NCBI GenBank assembly: GCA_013694885.1
Contig: JACDBO010000402.1
Location: 1-18,814 of the forward strand
Direction: 5' to 3'
DNA: 18,814 nt
From: Chloroflexia bacterium
GTDB taxonomy: Bacteria; Chloroflexota; Chloroflexia; Thermomicrobiales; UBA6265
Both the position numbers and the translations under genes were made by a program. Numbering within the stretch: the stretch's first letter is position 1; each line of letters begins with the position of its first letter. Below the pieces are notes generated by a model. That model did not search any database and was not told the origin of the DNA. It saw only the letters and a program-made list of their open reading frames with translations. Positions 1 to 6,450 of this stretch are shown here, piece by piece.

Positions 1-2
1 CG

Positions 3-593
3 GACGGCCAGGCGCTAACCCGCGCTGGCGCCCAAGCCGGCGACCTGATCGCCGTCAGCGGCACCCTCGGCGCCTCGGCGGCCGGTTTGCGCCTGCTCAC
101 CGCGAACGGCGCGGCGCACGGTGCCGCCACCGCCGACTTCCTCATCGCCGCCCACCTTCGTCCCCAACCCCGCCTGGCCCTAGGCCGCCTGCTAGTCGTC
201 CACGGCGCGACGGCGGCGATGGACCTCAGTGATGGCCTCTTCGGAGACCTGCCGAAGCTGCTCGGTGCGAGCGGGGCCACCGGGCGCATTGATGCGCGAA
301 CCATCCCGGTCGCCTCGTCCGTGCGCGCGCACTTCCCGCTCGATTGGCTCGAACTTGCCACCCGCGGCGGCGAGGATTACGAGCTGCTCTTCACCATACC
401 TGGGCCTCGCTGGTTTGCACTGAGCCGTGCGGCCAGCGAGATCGGCGCCACCCTGACCACCATCGGCGCCGTCACCACCCCGGCCCCATCCACACCGCTC
501 CTGACGGTCGTCGGCCTGGACGGACGGACAGCGCCGATCGACGCCCAGGCATTCGACCACTTCGGTGGAGAAGACTCCAGTTCCAGCGCTTGA
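3..593 (+). CDS. thiL: Thiamine-monophosphate kinase, C-terminal part (5' end outside window)
   Basis: ThiL phosphorylates thiamine monophosphate with ATP to thiamine diphosphate, the last step of cofactor synthesis, in the cytoplasm. The reading frame is already open at base 3, and the family motif RAGAQAGDLIAVSGTLG is encoded upstream of the first in-window start-like codon (TTG at 87), so the gene is cut by the window edge and does not begin at 87. Other signatures are MDLSDGLFGDL (about residues 74-84 of the visible part) and RGGEDYELLFT, both typical of the ThiL branch of the PurM/AIR synthase-like kinases. The visible 196 residues cover the C-terminal AIRS_C domain and end normally. Its TGA stop (591-593) lies inside a TTGACA box that looks like the -35 element of the next gene. 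In many bacteria thiL lies beside tsaE and tsaB, and both occur further along here. Confidence 0.93.
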   Translation, partial: DGQALTRAGAQAGDLIAVSGTLGASAAGLRLLTANGAAHGAATADFLIAAHLRPQPRLALGRLLVVHGATAAMDLSDGLFGDLPKLLGASGATGRIDARTIPVASSVRAHFPLDWLELATRGGEDYELLFTIPGPRWFALSRAASEIGATLTTIGAVTTPAPSTPLLTVVGLDGRTAPIDAQAFDHFGGEDSSSSA

Positions 594-643
594 CAGCCAG
601 CGCGCGGGCTGCCTACCCTCATTCCGACTTATTTGGTCGGATT
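590..643 (+). promoter_or_regulatory. Promoter P1 with palindromic operator, upstream of the nitroreductase
   Basis: TTGACA (590-595), an 18-base spacer and TACCCT (614-619) form a sigma-70-like promoter. Directly after it lies an imperfect palindrome at 621-643: ATTCCGAC, seven bases, GTCGGATT. The expected transcription start (about 626) falls inside the palindrome, as for a repressor site. The same promoter geometry and a nearly identical palindrome occur at 1457-1516 before the iron-binding-protein gene. The -35 box contains the thiL stop codon. The CCGAC/GTCGG half-sites resemble those I associate with Rrf2-family (IscR/SufR-like) regulators, but that assignment is only a guess. Confidence 0.6.
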
Positions 644-664
644 AACTGTCACATCTCCTAGCCT

Positions 665-748
665 GTCATTTCGAGCCGCGGCGAGAAATCTCTCGTTGCG
701 CCAAAGCCACTGCCCGTGCAGAAGCGATCTCGTACCGCTCGGAATGAC
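665..748. repeat. Interspersed palindromic repeat, GTCATTYCGAG family, copy 1
   Basis: The element starts with GTCATTTCGAG (665-675) and ends with CTCGGAATGAC (738-748). These termini are inverted complements with one mismatch. Inside it runs GAGAAATCTCTCGTTG, matched at the second copy (15677-15740) by GAGGAATCTCTCGTTG. It lies in the leader of the nitroreductase mRNA, between promoter P1 and the start codon. The reading frame stays open through it, so an automatic start call at 633 would wrongly translate the repeat. It encodes no transposase and looks like a short non-autonomous, MITE- or REP-like element. Confidence 0.7.
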
Positions 749-809
749 GACTCGTGAGAGATTCGGAGCAATAAGCAACGACGGCGCAAAGCAAGGAGTC
801 AACGCGGTG

Positions 810-1460
810 ATGAGCGGAATTGAGGCCACCATGCAGGCACCAGCGACGATGTCTGAAACATCGGAGGCGGTGCTAATGGCGATTCAACAGCGGCGCAGCA
901 TCGGCCGGACGACGACGGGGGTGCCGCCACGTTCGCTGATCGAGCAAATGCTGGAGGCTGCGCGGTGGGCGCCAACCCACCATCAGACCGAGCCGTGGCG
1001 GTTTTTCGTGCTCCAGGGTGCCGCGCGGGAAGCGCTCGGCGCCGTGATGGGCGAGCTCGCCGCCGACGGCATCGGCGACGTTGCGGAACGACAGGTCGCG
1101 CACGCACGGGCGGCCGCCAAACCGCTCCGGGCACCGTATGTGATCGCGGTGGCCGTCGAGCCCTCCGAGGCGCCGAACGTGTTCGAGGTTGAGGAGATCG
1201 CGGCGACCGCCGCCGCAACCCAAAACATGCTGCTCGCCGCCCACGCGCTGGGTCTCGCCGCCATGTGGCGAACCGGCGCGGTGGCCTACGAGCCGGCGAT
1301 CCGCGAGTTCTTCGGCCTCTCCGGTCGCGCCACCGTGCTCGGATTCGTCTACGTCGGCTTCCCCGCCATGCCATCGCCCGTGCGCCAGCGGCGGCCGCTC
1401 GACGCCGTGGTCACGTGGCTGGGCGATGACGTCATGCCCGAACCGACCGCGCACGCTTGA
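810..1460 (+). CDS. Nitroreductase family protein (YdjA-like, FMN, NAD(P)H-dependent)
   Basis: This 216-residue protein fits the compact nitroreductase family, homodimeric FMN enzymes that transfer hydride from NAD(P)H to nitro compounds, quinones or similar acceptors. The N-terminal RRSIGR followed by WAPTHHQTEPWRFFV (about residues 53-67) is the FMN-binding region typical of YdjA-like members, and MLLAAHALGLAAMWRTG marks the conserved helix and FMN contact near the C-terminal half. The start is set at ATG 810 because AAGGAG (793-798) lies just upstream; GTG 807 is an equally placed alternative. An in-frame extension back to 633 runs through a repeat and is rejected. The gene shares its promoter-operator design with the next gene, an iron-binding protein, so the two are probably co-regulated. 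The substrate cannot be told from sequence; ferric or flavin reduction would suit the context but is inference. Confidence 0.85.
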   Translation: MSGIEATMQAPATMSETSEAVLMAIQQRRSIGRTTTGVPPRSLIEQMLEAARWAPTHHQTEPWRFFVLQGAAREALGAVMGELAADGIGDVAERQVAHARAAAKPLRAPYVIAVAVEPSEAPNVFEVEEIAATAAATQNMLLAAHALGLAAMWRTGAVAYEPAIREFFGLSGRATVLGFVYVGFPAMPSPVRQRRPLDAVVTWLGDDVMPEPTAHA

Positions 1461-1519
1461 CACTGTGGAATGGGCCGCGCTAGGGTTGGACCAATTCCGA
1501 TCATTTTGGTCGGAATTGG
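1457..1519 (+). promoter_or_regulatory. Promoter P2 with palindromic operator, upstream of the iron-binding protein gene
   Basis: TTGACA (1457-1462), an 18-base spacer and TAGGGT (1481-1486) form the promoter. The palindrome that follows has the core ATTCCGAT, seven bases, GTCGGAAT (1494-1516). It widens to 12-base arms at 1491-1502 and 1508-1519 with one mismatch. The expected start (about 1493) is at its edge. It aligns with the P1 operator as ATTCCGA, four variable bases, TTTGGTCGGA. The -35 box contains the nitroreductase stop codon (1458-1460), so a terminating gene and an initiating promoter share bases, exactly as at P1. Confidence 0.65.
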
Positions 1520-1577
1520 CGCGATCGGAGTGGCCGTCGATATCCGCACGGCCGCACGAGTAAGGAGAAGGGACACA

Positions 1578-2723
1578 ATGTCGGGGGCAGGACGACATGA
1601 GAATCGGCCGACAAGCAGTGCCGCACGGACCGATGGGCTCACGCGGCGAACGCTGGTGCGGAGGGCCACCGCGGGTTCGGCCGGAGTCGGTCTCGCGCTG
1701 GCGGCAGGGCGGCTCGCGGCGCAGACACCGGAAGCCACTCCTTCGCCAGCGACAGATGCCAGTCCCGCGGCGAGTCCAGCGATGCTCGGCGCGAGCGGAG
1801 AACTGGTCACCTACTCGGGCCGCAATGAGGAGTTGATCGGCCCGGCCATCGAGATGTGCCAGCAAACGACCGGCGTCACCGCGGAGGTCCGCTACGGGCA
1901 GACCGCGGAGTTGGCGGCGACGATCCTCGAAGAGGGGGACAACTCACCGGCGAGTCTCTACATCGCCCAGGACGCCGGCGCCCTCGGCCAACTCGCCCAG
2001 GAGGGCCGGCTCGCCGCTCTGCCGGACGATTTACTCGACCGCGTCGATGAGCGCTTTCGCTCGCCCGACGGCGTCTGGATCGGCGTCGCCGGCCGCGCCC
2101 GCGTCCTCGTCTACAACACGGAGCTCCTGCAATCGTCGGACCTACCGCAATCCGTGCTCGACCTCACCGATCCATCCTGGGCCGGGCGTGTCGGCTGGGC
2201 GCCGGAGAACGGCTCGTTTCAGTCATTCATCACCGCGATGCGTCAGGTCTCGGGTGAAGATGAAACCCGCGCCTGGCTGGAAGAGATGCTGGCCAACGAG
2301 CCGGTCGTCTTCGAGGGCAACGGGCCGATCGTCCGCGCGGTTGCCGCTGGCGAGATCCCGGTCGGACTCGTCAATCACTACTACAAGTACGAGATCCAGG
2401 CCGAAGAGGGACGGGAACTGCCGGTCGAGAATCACTTCTTCCCGAACGGCGATGTCGGCTCCCTCGTCAATGTCGCGGGTGCGGCGATCCTCGCCGACTC
2501 GCCGGACCAGGAACAGGCGCTGGCGATGATCGACTGCTTCCTGACGGCCGATCTCCAGCGCTACTTCGCCGAGACGACCTTCGAGTACCCGCTCCTTGAC
2601 GGCGTCCCGCCCGCGGCCGAGCTGTTGCCACTGGACGAGATCGCCAGCCCGGACCTCGACCTCTCCAACCTCGCCGACCTCCAGGGCACACTCGAACTCC
2701 TCACCGAAGTCGGCGCGCTGTAG
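1578..2723 (+). CDS. Iron(III) ABC transporter, extracellular substrate-binding protein (FbpA-like)
   Basis: This 381-residue protein captures ferric iron outside the membrane and hands it to the permease encoded next. The start is ATG 1578, with AAGGAG at 1562-1567; an open frame back to 1470 would translate the operator and is rejected. Residues 22-50 look like a Tat signal (TRRTLVRRA, then a small hydrophobic stretch ending LAAQ), followed by a Pro/Ser/Ala/Thr-rich linker (about 50-70) and the mature domain beginning LVTYSGRNEELI. The adjacent tyrosines in NHYYKYE (Y268, Y269) match the tyrosine pair that binds Fe(III) in FbpA/FutA proteins. Permease and ATPase genes follow on the same strand. 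A divalent-metal or thiamine-type ligand is possible for this fold, but the tyrosine pair makes iron the best call. Confidence 0.85.
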   Translation: MSGAGRHENRPTSSAARTDGLTRRTLVRRATAGSAGVGLALAAGRLAAQTPEATPSPATDASPAASPAMLGASGELVTYSGRNEELIGPAIEMCQQTTGVTAEVRYGQTAELAATILEEGDNSPASLYIAQDAGALGQLAQEGRLAALPDDLLDRVDERFRSPDGVWIGVAGRARVLVYNTELLQSSDLPQSVLDLTDPSWAGRVGWAPENGSFQSFITAMRQVSGEDETRAWLEEMLANEPVVFEGNGPIVRAVAAGEIPVGLVNHYYKYEIQAEEGRELPVENHFFPNGDVGSLVNVAGAAILADSPDQEQALAMIDCFLTADLQRYFAETTFEYPLLDGVPPAAELLPLDEIASPDLDLSNLADLQGTLELLTEVGAL

Positions 2724-2749
2724 TCCGGCCTGCGAGGCTACTGGTTTTT

Positions 2750-2870
2750 GTAGGGGCAGACCCGTGTGTCTGCCCTCGCACAGACAGGCAGGAAGCGAAC
2801 AGAACCACACTGGTCCGCAGCATCGTCACTGAGCGTCGACCGGCGGGCGGACACACGGGTCCGCCCCTAC
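2750..2870. repeat. Large inverted repeat, two opposed copies of the GTAGGGGCRGAC element
   Basis: The left arm (2750-2775) begins GTAGGGGCAGAC and the right arm (2845-2870) ends GTCCGCCCCTAC. The 26-base arms are inverted complements with two mismatches, 69 bases apart. Each arm is itself a hairpin: GGGCAGAC / GTCTGCCC around loop CCGTGT, and GGGCGGAC / GTCCGCCC around loop ACACGG. It fills most of the 188-base gap between the iron-binding protein and the permease gene. In RNA it could fold into a long stem that dampens read-through or protects the upstream message, so that binding protein exceeds membrane components. That role is inference. Confidence 0.75.
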
Positions 2871-2911
2871 CAGGTCACCATCCCTGAAGACCGGAAGAGA
2901 GTCACACACGG

Positions 2912-4618
2912 ATGGCAACCACCGGATCACAACCCTCGCCAACCGACCTGCTCCCGCTCAGCGGTCGGGGCACGCTCGGCGTGGGATTCCCCGCACGTTG
3001 GCGACGTGGCCGGCGGCTGCCGCCGTTCGTGATCTGGGCGCCGGCGTTGATCGTCGTGCTCCTGATGGCGATGCCGCTGGTCTACCTGGTGCTGCGGGCC
3101 TCGGAGGCTGGATCGGACGTCTGGCGGCTCGTCTTCCGTGAACGCACGGCCACCGTCTTCCGCAACACGGCTTGGCTGGCCGCCACCGTCGCCACCGCCA
3201 GCGCTATCATCGCCGTCCCGCTCGCCTGGCTGACCACGCGGACCGACCTGCCGCTGCGCCGCTTCTGGGCCACGGTGGCGACGCTCCCGCTCGTGATCCC
3301 GTCCTACGTCGGTGCGTTGACGATCATCGCGGCACTCGGTCCGCGCGGATTGGTGCAAGAATCCCTCGCCGGGCCGCTCGGTATCGAACGGCTCCCCTCG
3401 ATCTACGGCTTCCCCGGCGCCTGGCTGACCTTGACGCTTTTCACCTTTCCGTATGTCTTCCTGAGCGTGCGCACCGCACTCGTCGGTCTGGACCCGGCCC
3501 TGGAGGAGGCGTCTCGCTGTTTGGGACGTGGCTCGTGGCGCACCTTTTTTGGCTGCGTACTGCCGCAGCTCCGACCCGCGATCGCGACCGGGGCGCTGCT
3601 CTCGGCGCTCTACACCATCTCCGACTTCGGTGTGGTCACCCTGCTGCGCTACGACGTCTTCACGCGCGCGGTCTACGTCCAGTACCGATCCTCGTTCGAT
3701 CGATCTCTGGCGGCGGCGCTGGCGTTGCTCCTGGTGCTCTTCGCGATCGTGCTGCTGCTTGCCGAAGCCGCGATCCGCGGTCGGTCCGTCTACCATCGGA
3801 GCGGCGCGGGTACAGCGCGGCGCCAGCGCGCGATCCACCTCGGTCGCTGGCGTTGGCCCGCGCTGGCATTCTGCGGCGCGGTCCTGGCGTTGTCGCTGCT
3901 CCTACCCTTGGCCGTGCTGCTCTACTGGCTGGCGCGCGGCCTCTCCGGCGGCGCCGGTGCCGATCGGCTCTGGTCGAGCATCTCGCATTCGATCACCGCG
4001 GGGGGATTGGCGGCGCTGGCCGCCGCCATTGCCGCGCTCCCGGTGGCCGTGTTGGCGGTGCGCTTTCGCGGTCGGCTGAGCGCCGCGATGGAGCGCGCCA
4101 CCTATCTCGGCTACGCCCTGCCCGGTATCGTCATCGCCCTCGCATTCGTTTTCGTCGGCGCCAACTACCTGACACCCCTCTACCAGACGCTCGGACTCCT
4201 CATCGTCGCCTACGTCGTCCGCTTCCTGCCGCAGGCGGTGGGCGCCGAGCGACTCTCACTGTTGCAGGTCAGTCCGCGGTTGGAGGAAGCGGCCCGGACC
4301 CTCGGCCGGTCGTCGCTCGGCGCCATCGTGGCGGTGACCCTGCCGCTGGCGCGGCCGGGGATGCTGGCCGGTGCCGCCCTCGTCTTCCTGACCGTGATGA
4401 AGGAATTGCCGATCACGTTGCTGCTGAGTCCCATCGGTTTCGACACCCTGGCCACCGACATCTGGTCGGCCACCGGCAGCGGCTCCTTCGCCGAAGCTGC
4501 CGTCCCGGCCCTCACCTTGATCGCCATCTCCGCGCTCCCCACCGTGCTGGCGAGCGTTCGCGGCGGACGTTCCATCGACCGCCCAGCACTCCCCTCCGCA
4601 CCCGCAATGCGTCAGTAG
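2912..4618 (+). CDS. Iron(III) ABC transporter, fused two-domain permease (FbpB-like)
   Basis: This 568-residue inner-membrane protein forms the translocation channel of the iron importer. It contains two binding-protein-dependent permease domains in one chain, as in FbpB/SfuB-type iron permeases, so one polypeptide replaces a dimer. Each half has the cytoplasmic EAA loop that contacts the ATPase: LDPALEEASRCLGRGSW at about residue 193 and VSPRLEEAARTLGRSS at about 453. About a dozen hydrophobic helices are visible, the first near residues 35-58 (PFVIWAPALIVVLLMAMPLV). The start is ATG 2912, with GGAAGAGA about 11 bases upstream. The TAG stop (4616-4618) overlaps a copy of the GTAGGGGC repeat, so the extreme C-terminus may have been set by insertion of the repeat. 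The dedicated ATPase gene follows after 86 bases. Confidence 0.9.
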   Translation: MATTGSQPSPTDLLPLSGRGTLGVGFPARWRRGRRLPPFVIWAPALIVVLLMAMPLVYLVLRASEAGSDVWRLVFRERTATVFRNTAWLAATVATASAIIAVPLAWLTTRTDLPLRRFWATVATLPLVIPSYVGALTIIAALGPRGLVQESLAGPLGIERLPSIYGFPGAWLTLTLFTFPYVFLSVRTALVGLDPALEEASRCLGRGSWRTFFGCVLPQLRPAIATGALLSALYTISDFGVVTLLRYDVFTRAVYVQYRSSFDRSLAAALALLLVLFAIVLLLAEAAIRGRSVYHRSGAGTARRQRAIHLGRWRWPALAFCGAVLALSLLLPLAVLLYWLARGLSGGAGADRLWSSISHSITAGGLAALAAAIAALPVAVLAVRFRGRLSAAMERATYLGYALPGIVIALAFVFVGANYLTPLYQTLGLLIVAYVVRFLPQAVGAERLSLLQVSPRLEEAARTLGRSSLGAIVAVTLPLARPGMLAGAALVFLTVMKELPITLLLSPIGFDTLATDIWSATGSGSFAEAAVPALTLIAISALPTVLASVRGGRSIDRPALPSAPAMRQ

Positions 4619-4637
4619 GGGCGGATGGAATCCGCCC
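4615..4637. repeat. GTAGGGGC-family hairpin at the permease stop codon
   Basis: GTAGGGGCGGAT starts at 4615 and forms a hairpin, GGGCGGAT / ATCCGCCC, with a three-base loop. The TAG of the repeat is the stop codon of the permease gene. It is a shorter version of the element at 2750-2870 and 17184-17209. It could act as a weak terminator or RNA stabiliser between permease and ATPase genes; there is no T-run after it. Confidence 0.6.
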
Positions 4638-4704
4638 GACCCTCAAAAACTGCCCAGTGATTCCGCGGACGACCGATTGTTCTCGACGGCGCTAGACTTG
4701 ACGC

Positions 4705-5850
4705 ATGATCGCTGAATCCCTCGCCCCCACCGAACCCACCGATGTCGCCGCCGCTCCGCCAGGTGCCCACCTGCCGGATGGCAAGGACCACCCGTTCCAG
4801 GACATAGCGGTCAGGTGTGTCGGGCTGGAAAAACGATTCGGACCCATCGAGGTGGTGCGTGGGGTCGACCTGGATGCCGAGCGCGGTCGCCTGCTGGCGC
4901 TGCTCGGCCCCAGTGGCTGCGGCAAGACGACGACGCTGCGTCTGATGGCCGGTCTGGAGACACTCGACGCCGGCACGGTCGAGATCGCCGGTCGCCTCGT
5001 GGCCGGTCCCGGCCGCGACGAGCCGCCGGAGCGCCGCCGTGTGGGGATGGTCTTTCAGGACTACGCGCTCTTCCCGCATCTCAGTGTGGCACGCAACGTC
5101 GCCTTTGGCCTGGCACGGCGGCACGAGACGAAGCGCCGCATGCGCGAGGTGCTCGACCTCGTCGGGCTTGCCGACTTTGCCGAGCGGATGCCGCACGAGC
5201 TCTCGGGTGGTCAACAGCAGCGGGTGGCGCTGGCGCGCGCCCTAGCGCCCAATCCGGCGGTCGTCCTGCTCGATGAGCCGTTCTCCAACCTCGACCCGGA
5301 ACTGCGCCTCACGGTTCGCCGCGAGGTGCGTCAAATCCTCGCCGACGCCGGCGCGACCGCGATCCTCGTCACGCATGACCAGGAGGAGGCGCTCAGCCTC
5401 GCCGACCGCATCGCGGTGATGTGGGATGGCCGCATCATCCAGACCGCTAACCCCGAAGAGCTCTACCACCGGCCAGTTGACCGCCGGGTCGCGGCATTCG
5501 TCGGCGACGCCCAGTTCCTGCCAGGGGAAGCGCGGGGCCGGCGCGTCGACACGGTGCTCGGCCCGCTCCCGCTCGCCGGTCAAGCCGAGGGTGCGGTCGA
5601 TGTGCTGCTGCGACCGGAGACGATCCGGCTCGCGCTCGCTCCCGAAGCGGACCCGACCAACGCCCAGGTGACCAACCGGGAATTCTTCGGGCATCACCAG
5701 TCGTTGACGGTCCAGCTTGATGCTGGCGGCGCGCTGCGGGCCCGGCTCGGCTCCTACGGCGGCATCCGGCGCGGAGACCGGGTGCAAGTCAGCGTGCGTG
5801 GCGCCGTCCTCGCCTTTCCCCGCGCAACGCAACCCGACAATTCGGCATGA
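4705..5850 (+). CDS. Iron(III) ABC transporter ATP-binding protein (FbpC-like)
   Basis: This 381-residue cytoplasmic ATPase powers the iron importer. All ABC motifs are intact: Walker A GPSGCGKT (68-75), Q-loop Q118, signature LSGGQ (166-170), Walker B VVLLDE (186-191) and switch histidine H224. After about residue 250 comes a C-terminal regulatory extension of the TOBE type (DVLLRPETIRLAL near 290-305), as in FbpC and PotA-like ATPases. The first 35 residues are a variable, Pro/Ala-rich tail. The start is ATG 4705; no ribosome-binding site precedes it. A TAGACT box at 4693-4698 lies seven bases before the ATG, which would fit a leaderless message, though no good -35 was found. The TGA stop overlaps the ATG of tsaE, linking a transporter subunit to a tRNA-modification gene. 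Confidence 0.9.
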   Translation: MIAESLAPTEPTDVAAAPPGAHLPDGKDHPFQDIAVRCVGLEKRFGPIEVVRGVDLDAERGRLLALLGPSGCGKTTTLRLMAGLETLDAGTVEIAGRLVAGPGRDEPPERRRVGMVFQDYALFPHLSVARNVAFGLARRHETKRRMREVLDLVGLADFAERMPHELSGGQQQRVALARALAPNPAVVLLDEPFSNLDPELRLTVRREVRQILADAGATAILVTHDQEEALSLADRIAVMWDGRIIQTANPEELYHRPVDRRVAAFVGDAQFLPGEARGRRVDTVLGPLPLAGQAEGAVDVLLRPETIRLALAPEADPTNAQVTNREFFGHHQSLTVQLDAGGALRARLGSYGGIRRGDRVQVSVRGAVLAFPRATQPDNSA

Positions 5851-6440
5851 GCGATGCCGAGCGGCACAGTGCATCGCTCCATGTCGAAGGGCCTGGGAGG
5901 ATGATGCAGGTTGGCGCCGCGCTCGGCCGGCAGCTACAGCGCGGAGATGTGGTGTTACTCCACGGCGACCTCGGCGCGGGCAAAACCACGCTCGCCCAGG
6001 GTATCGCCGCTGCCCTCGACGTCGCCGGTCCCGTCCAGAGCCCGACCTTCACCCTCGCCGCCGAATACGATGCGCGCCTCCCCGACAGCACCCCGGTTCG
6101 CCTCTACCACCTCGACCTCTACCGCCTCACCGACCCCGCCGAGCTGGAATCCATCGGCTACGAGGAGTACATCACCCCACCCGACGGCGTCACCGTCATC
6201 GAGTGGCCCGAACGCGCGGGCCACTGGCTGCCAGAGACCTACCTGCTCATCACCATCGCCCACGACGGCGCGGCCCGGCGGCTGAGCCTAAGTGCCGTCG
6301 GGGTGGACGCGATCGTCCAGGAGCGGCTCCAGGGGATCATTGCGGCGTTGCGCGGGGAGAGCCCTCACCCCCCAGCCCCCTCTCCCAATTCTGGGAGAGG
6401 GGGAGGTCGGGAGAGGGGTGGCGTGCCAGCGCCGGGGTGA
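5847..6440 (+). CDS. tsaE: tRNA t6A biosynthesis ATPase TsaE, with repeat-derived C-terminal tail
   Basis: TsaE is the small P-loop ATPase that drives the TsaB-TsaD complex making threonylcarbamoyladenosine at position 37 of ANN-decoding tRNAs. Visible motifs are Walker A GDLGAGKT (40-47), SPTFTL (65-70), YHLDLYRL (87-94) and VIEWPER (117-123), all family hallmarks. The start ATG 5847 overlaps the stop of the ABC ATPase (ATGA), suggesting translational coupling. Family members are usually about 150-160 residues; this one is 197. Residues from about 171 onward (Pro/Ser, then Gly/Arg-rich) are translated from the palindromic repeat at 6361-6444, and the TGA stop lies in the outer arm of that repeat. 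The tail is probably disordered and not needed. The partner gene tsaB lies at 9921; tsaD is not in the window. Confidence 0.93.
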   Translation: MSDAERHSASLHVEGPGRMMQVGAALGRQLQRGDVVLLHGDLGAGKTTLAQGIAAALDVAGPVQSPTFTLAAEYDARLPDSTPVRLYHLDLYRLTDPAELESIGYEEYITPPDGVTVIEWPERAGHWLPETYLLITIAHDGAARRLSLSAVGVDAIVQERLQGIIAALRGESPHPPAPSPNSGRGGGRERGGVPAPG

Positions 6441-6444
6441 GGGC
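6361..6444. repeat. Nested palindromic repeat between convergent tsaE and the sugar-binding protein gene
   Basis: The inner stem is a perfect 12-base inverted repeat, CCCCCTCTCCCA (6376-6387) and TGGGAGAGGGGG (6392-6403), around loop ATTC. Outer arms GCCCTCACCCC (6361-6371) and GGGGTGAGGGC (6434-6444) are also perfect complements. The element encodes the last 25 or so residues of tsaE and stops seven bases before the end of the convergent gene. Its position suits a bidirectional terminator, although there are only short T-runs. The CCCTCTCCC / GGGAGAGGG type is familiar to me as a widespread intergenic repeat in bacterial genomes. Confidence 0.75.
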
Positions 6445-6450
6445 TTTCTC

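Noticed and set aside
633..809. N-terminal extension of the nitroreductase through an in-frame upstream start
   Set aside because: The stretch translates the GTCATTYCGAG repeat and includes the operator edge; a good ribosome-binding site lies at 793-798 for a start at 807/810.
4657..4676. ATTCCGCGGACGACC as a third operator before the ATPase gene
   Set aside because: Only the first six bases match; the GTCGGA half is missing.
3172..4695. Second long open frame over the iron permease
   Set aside because: It is Arg/Ala/Pro-rich shadow coding in another frame; the permease frame has clear helices and two EAA loops.
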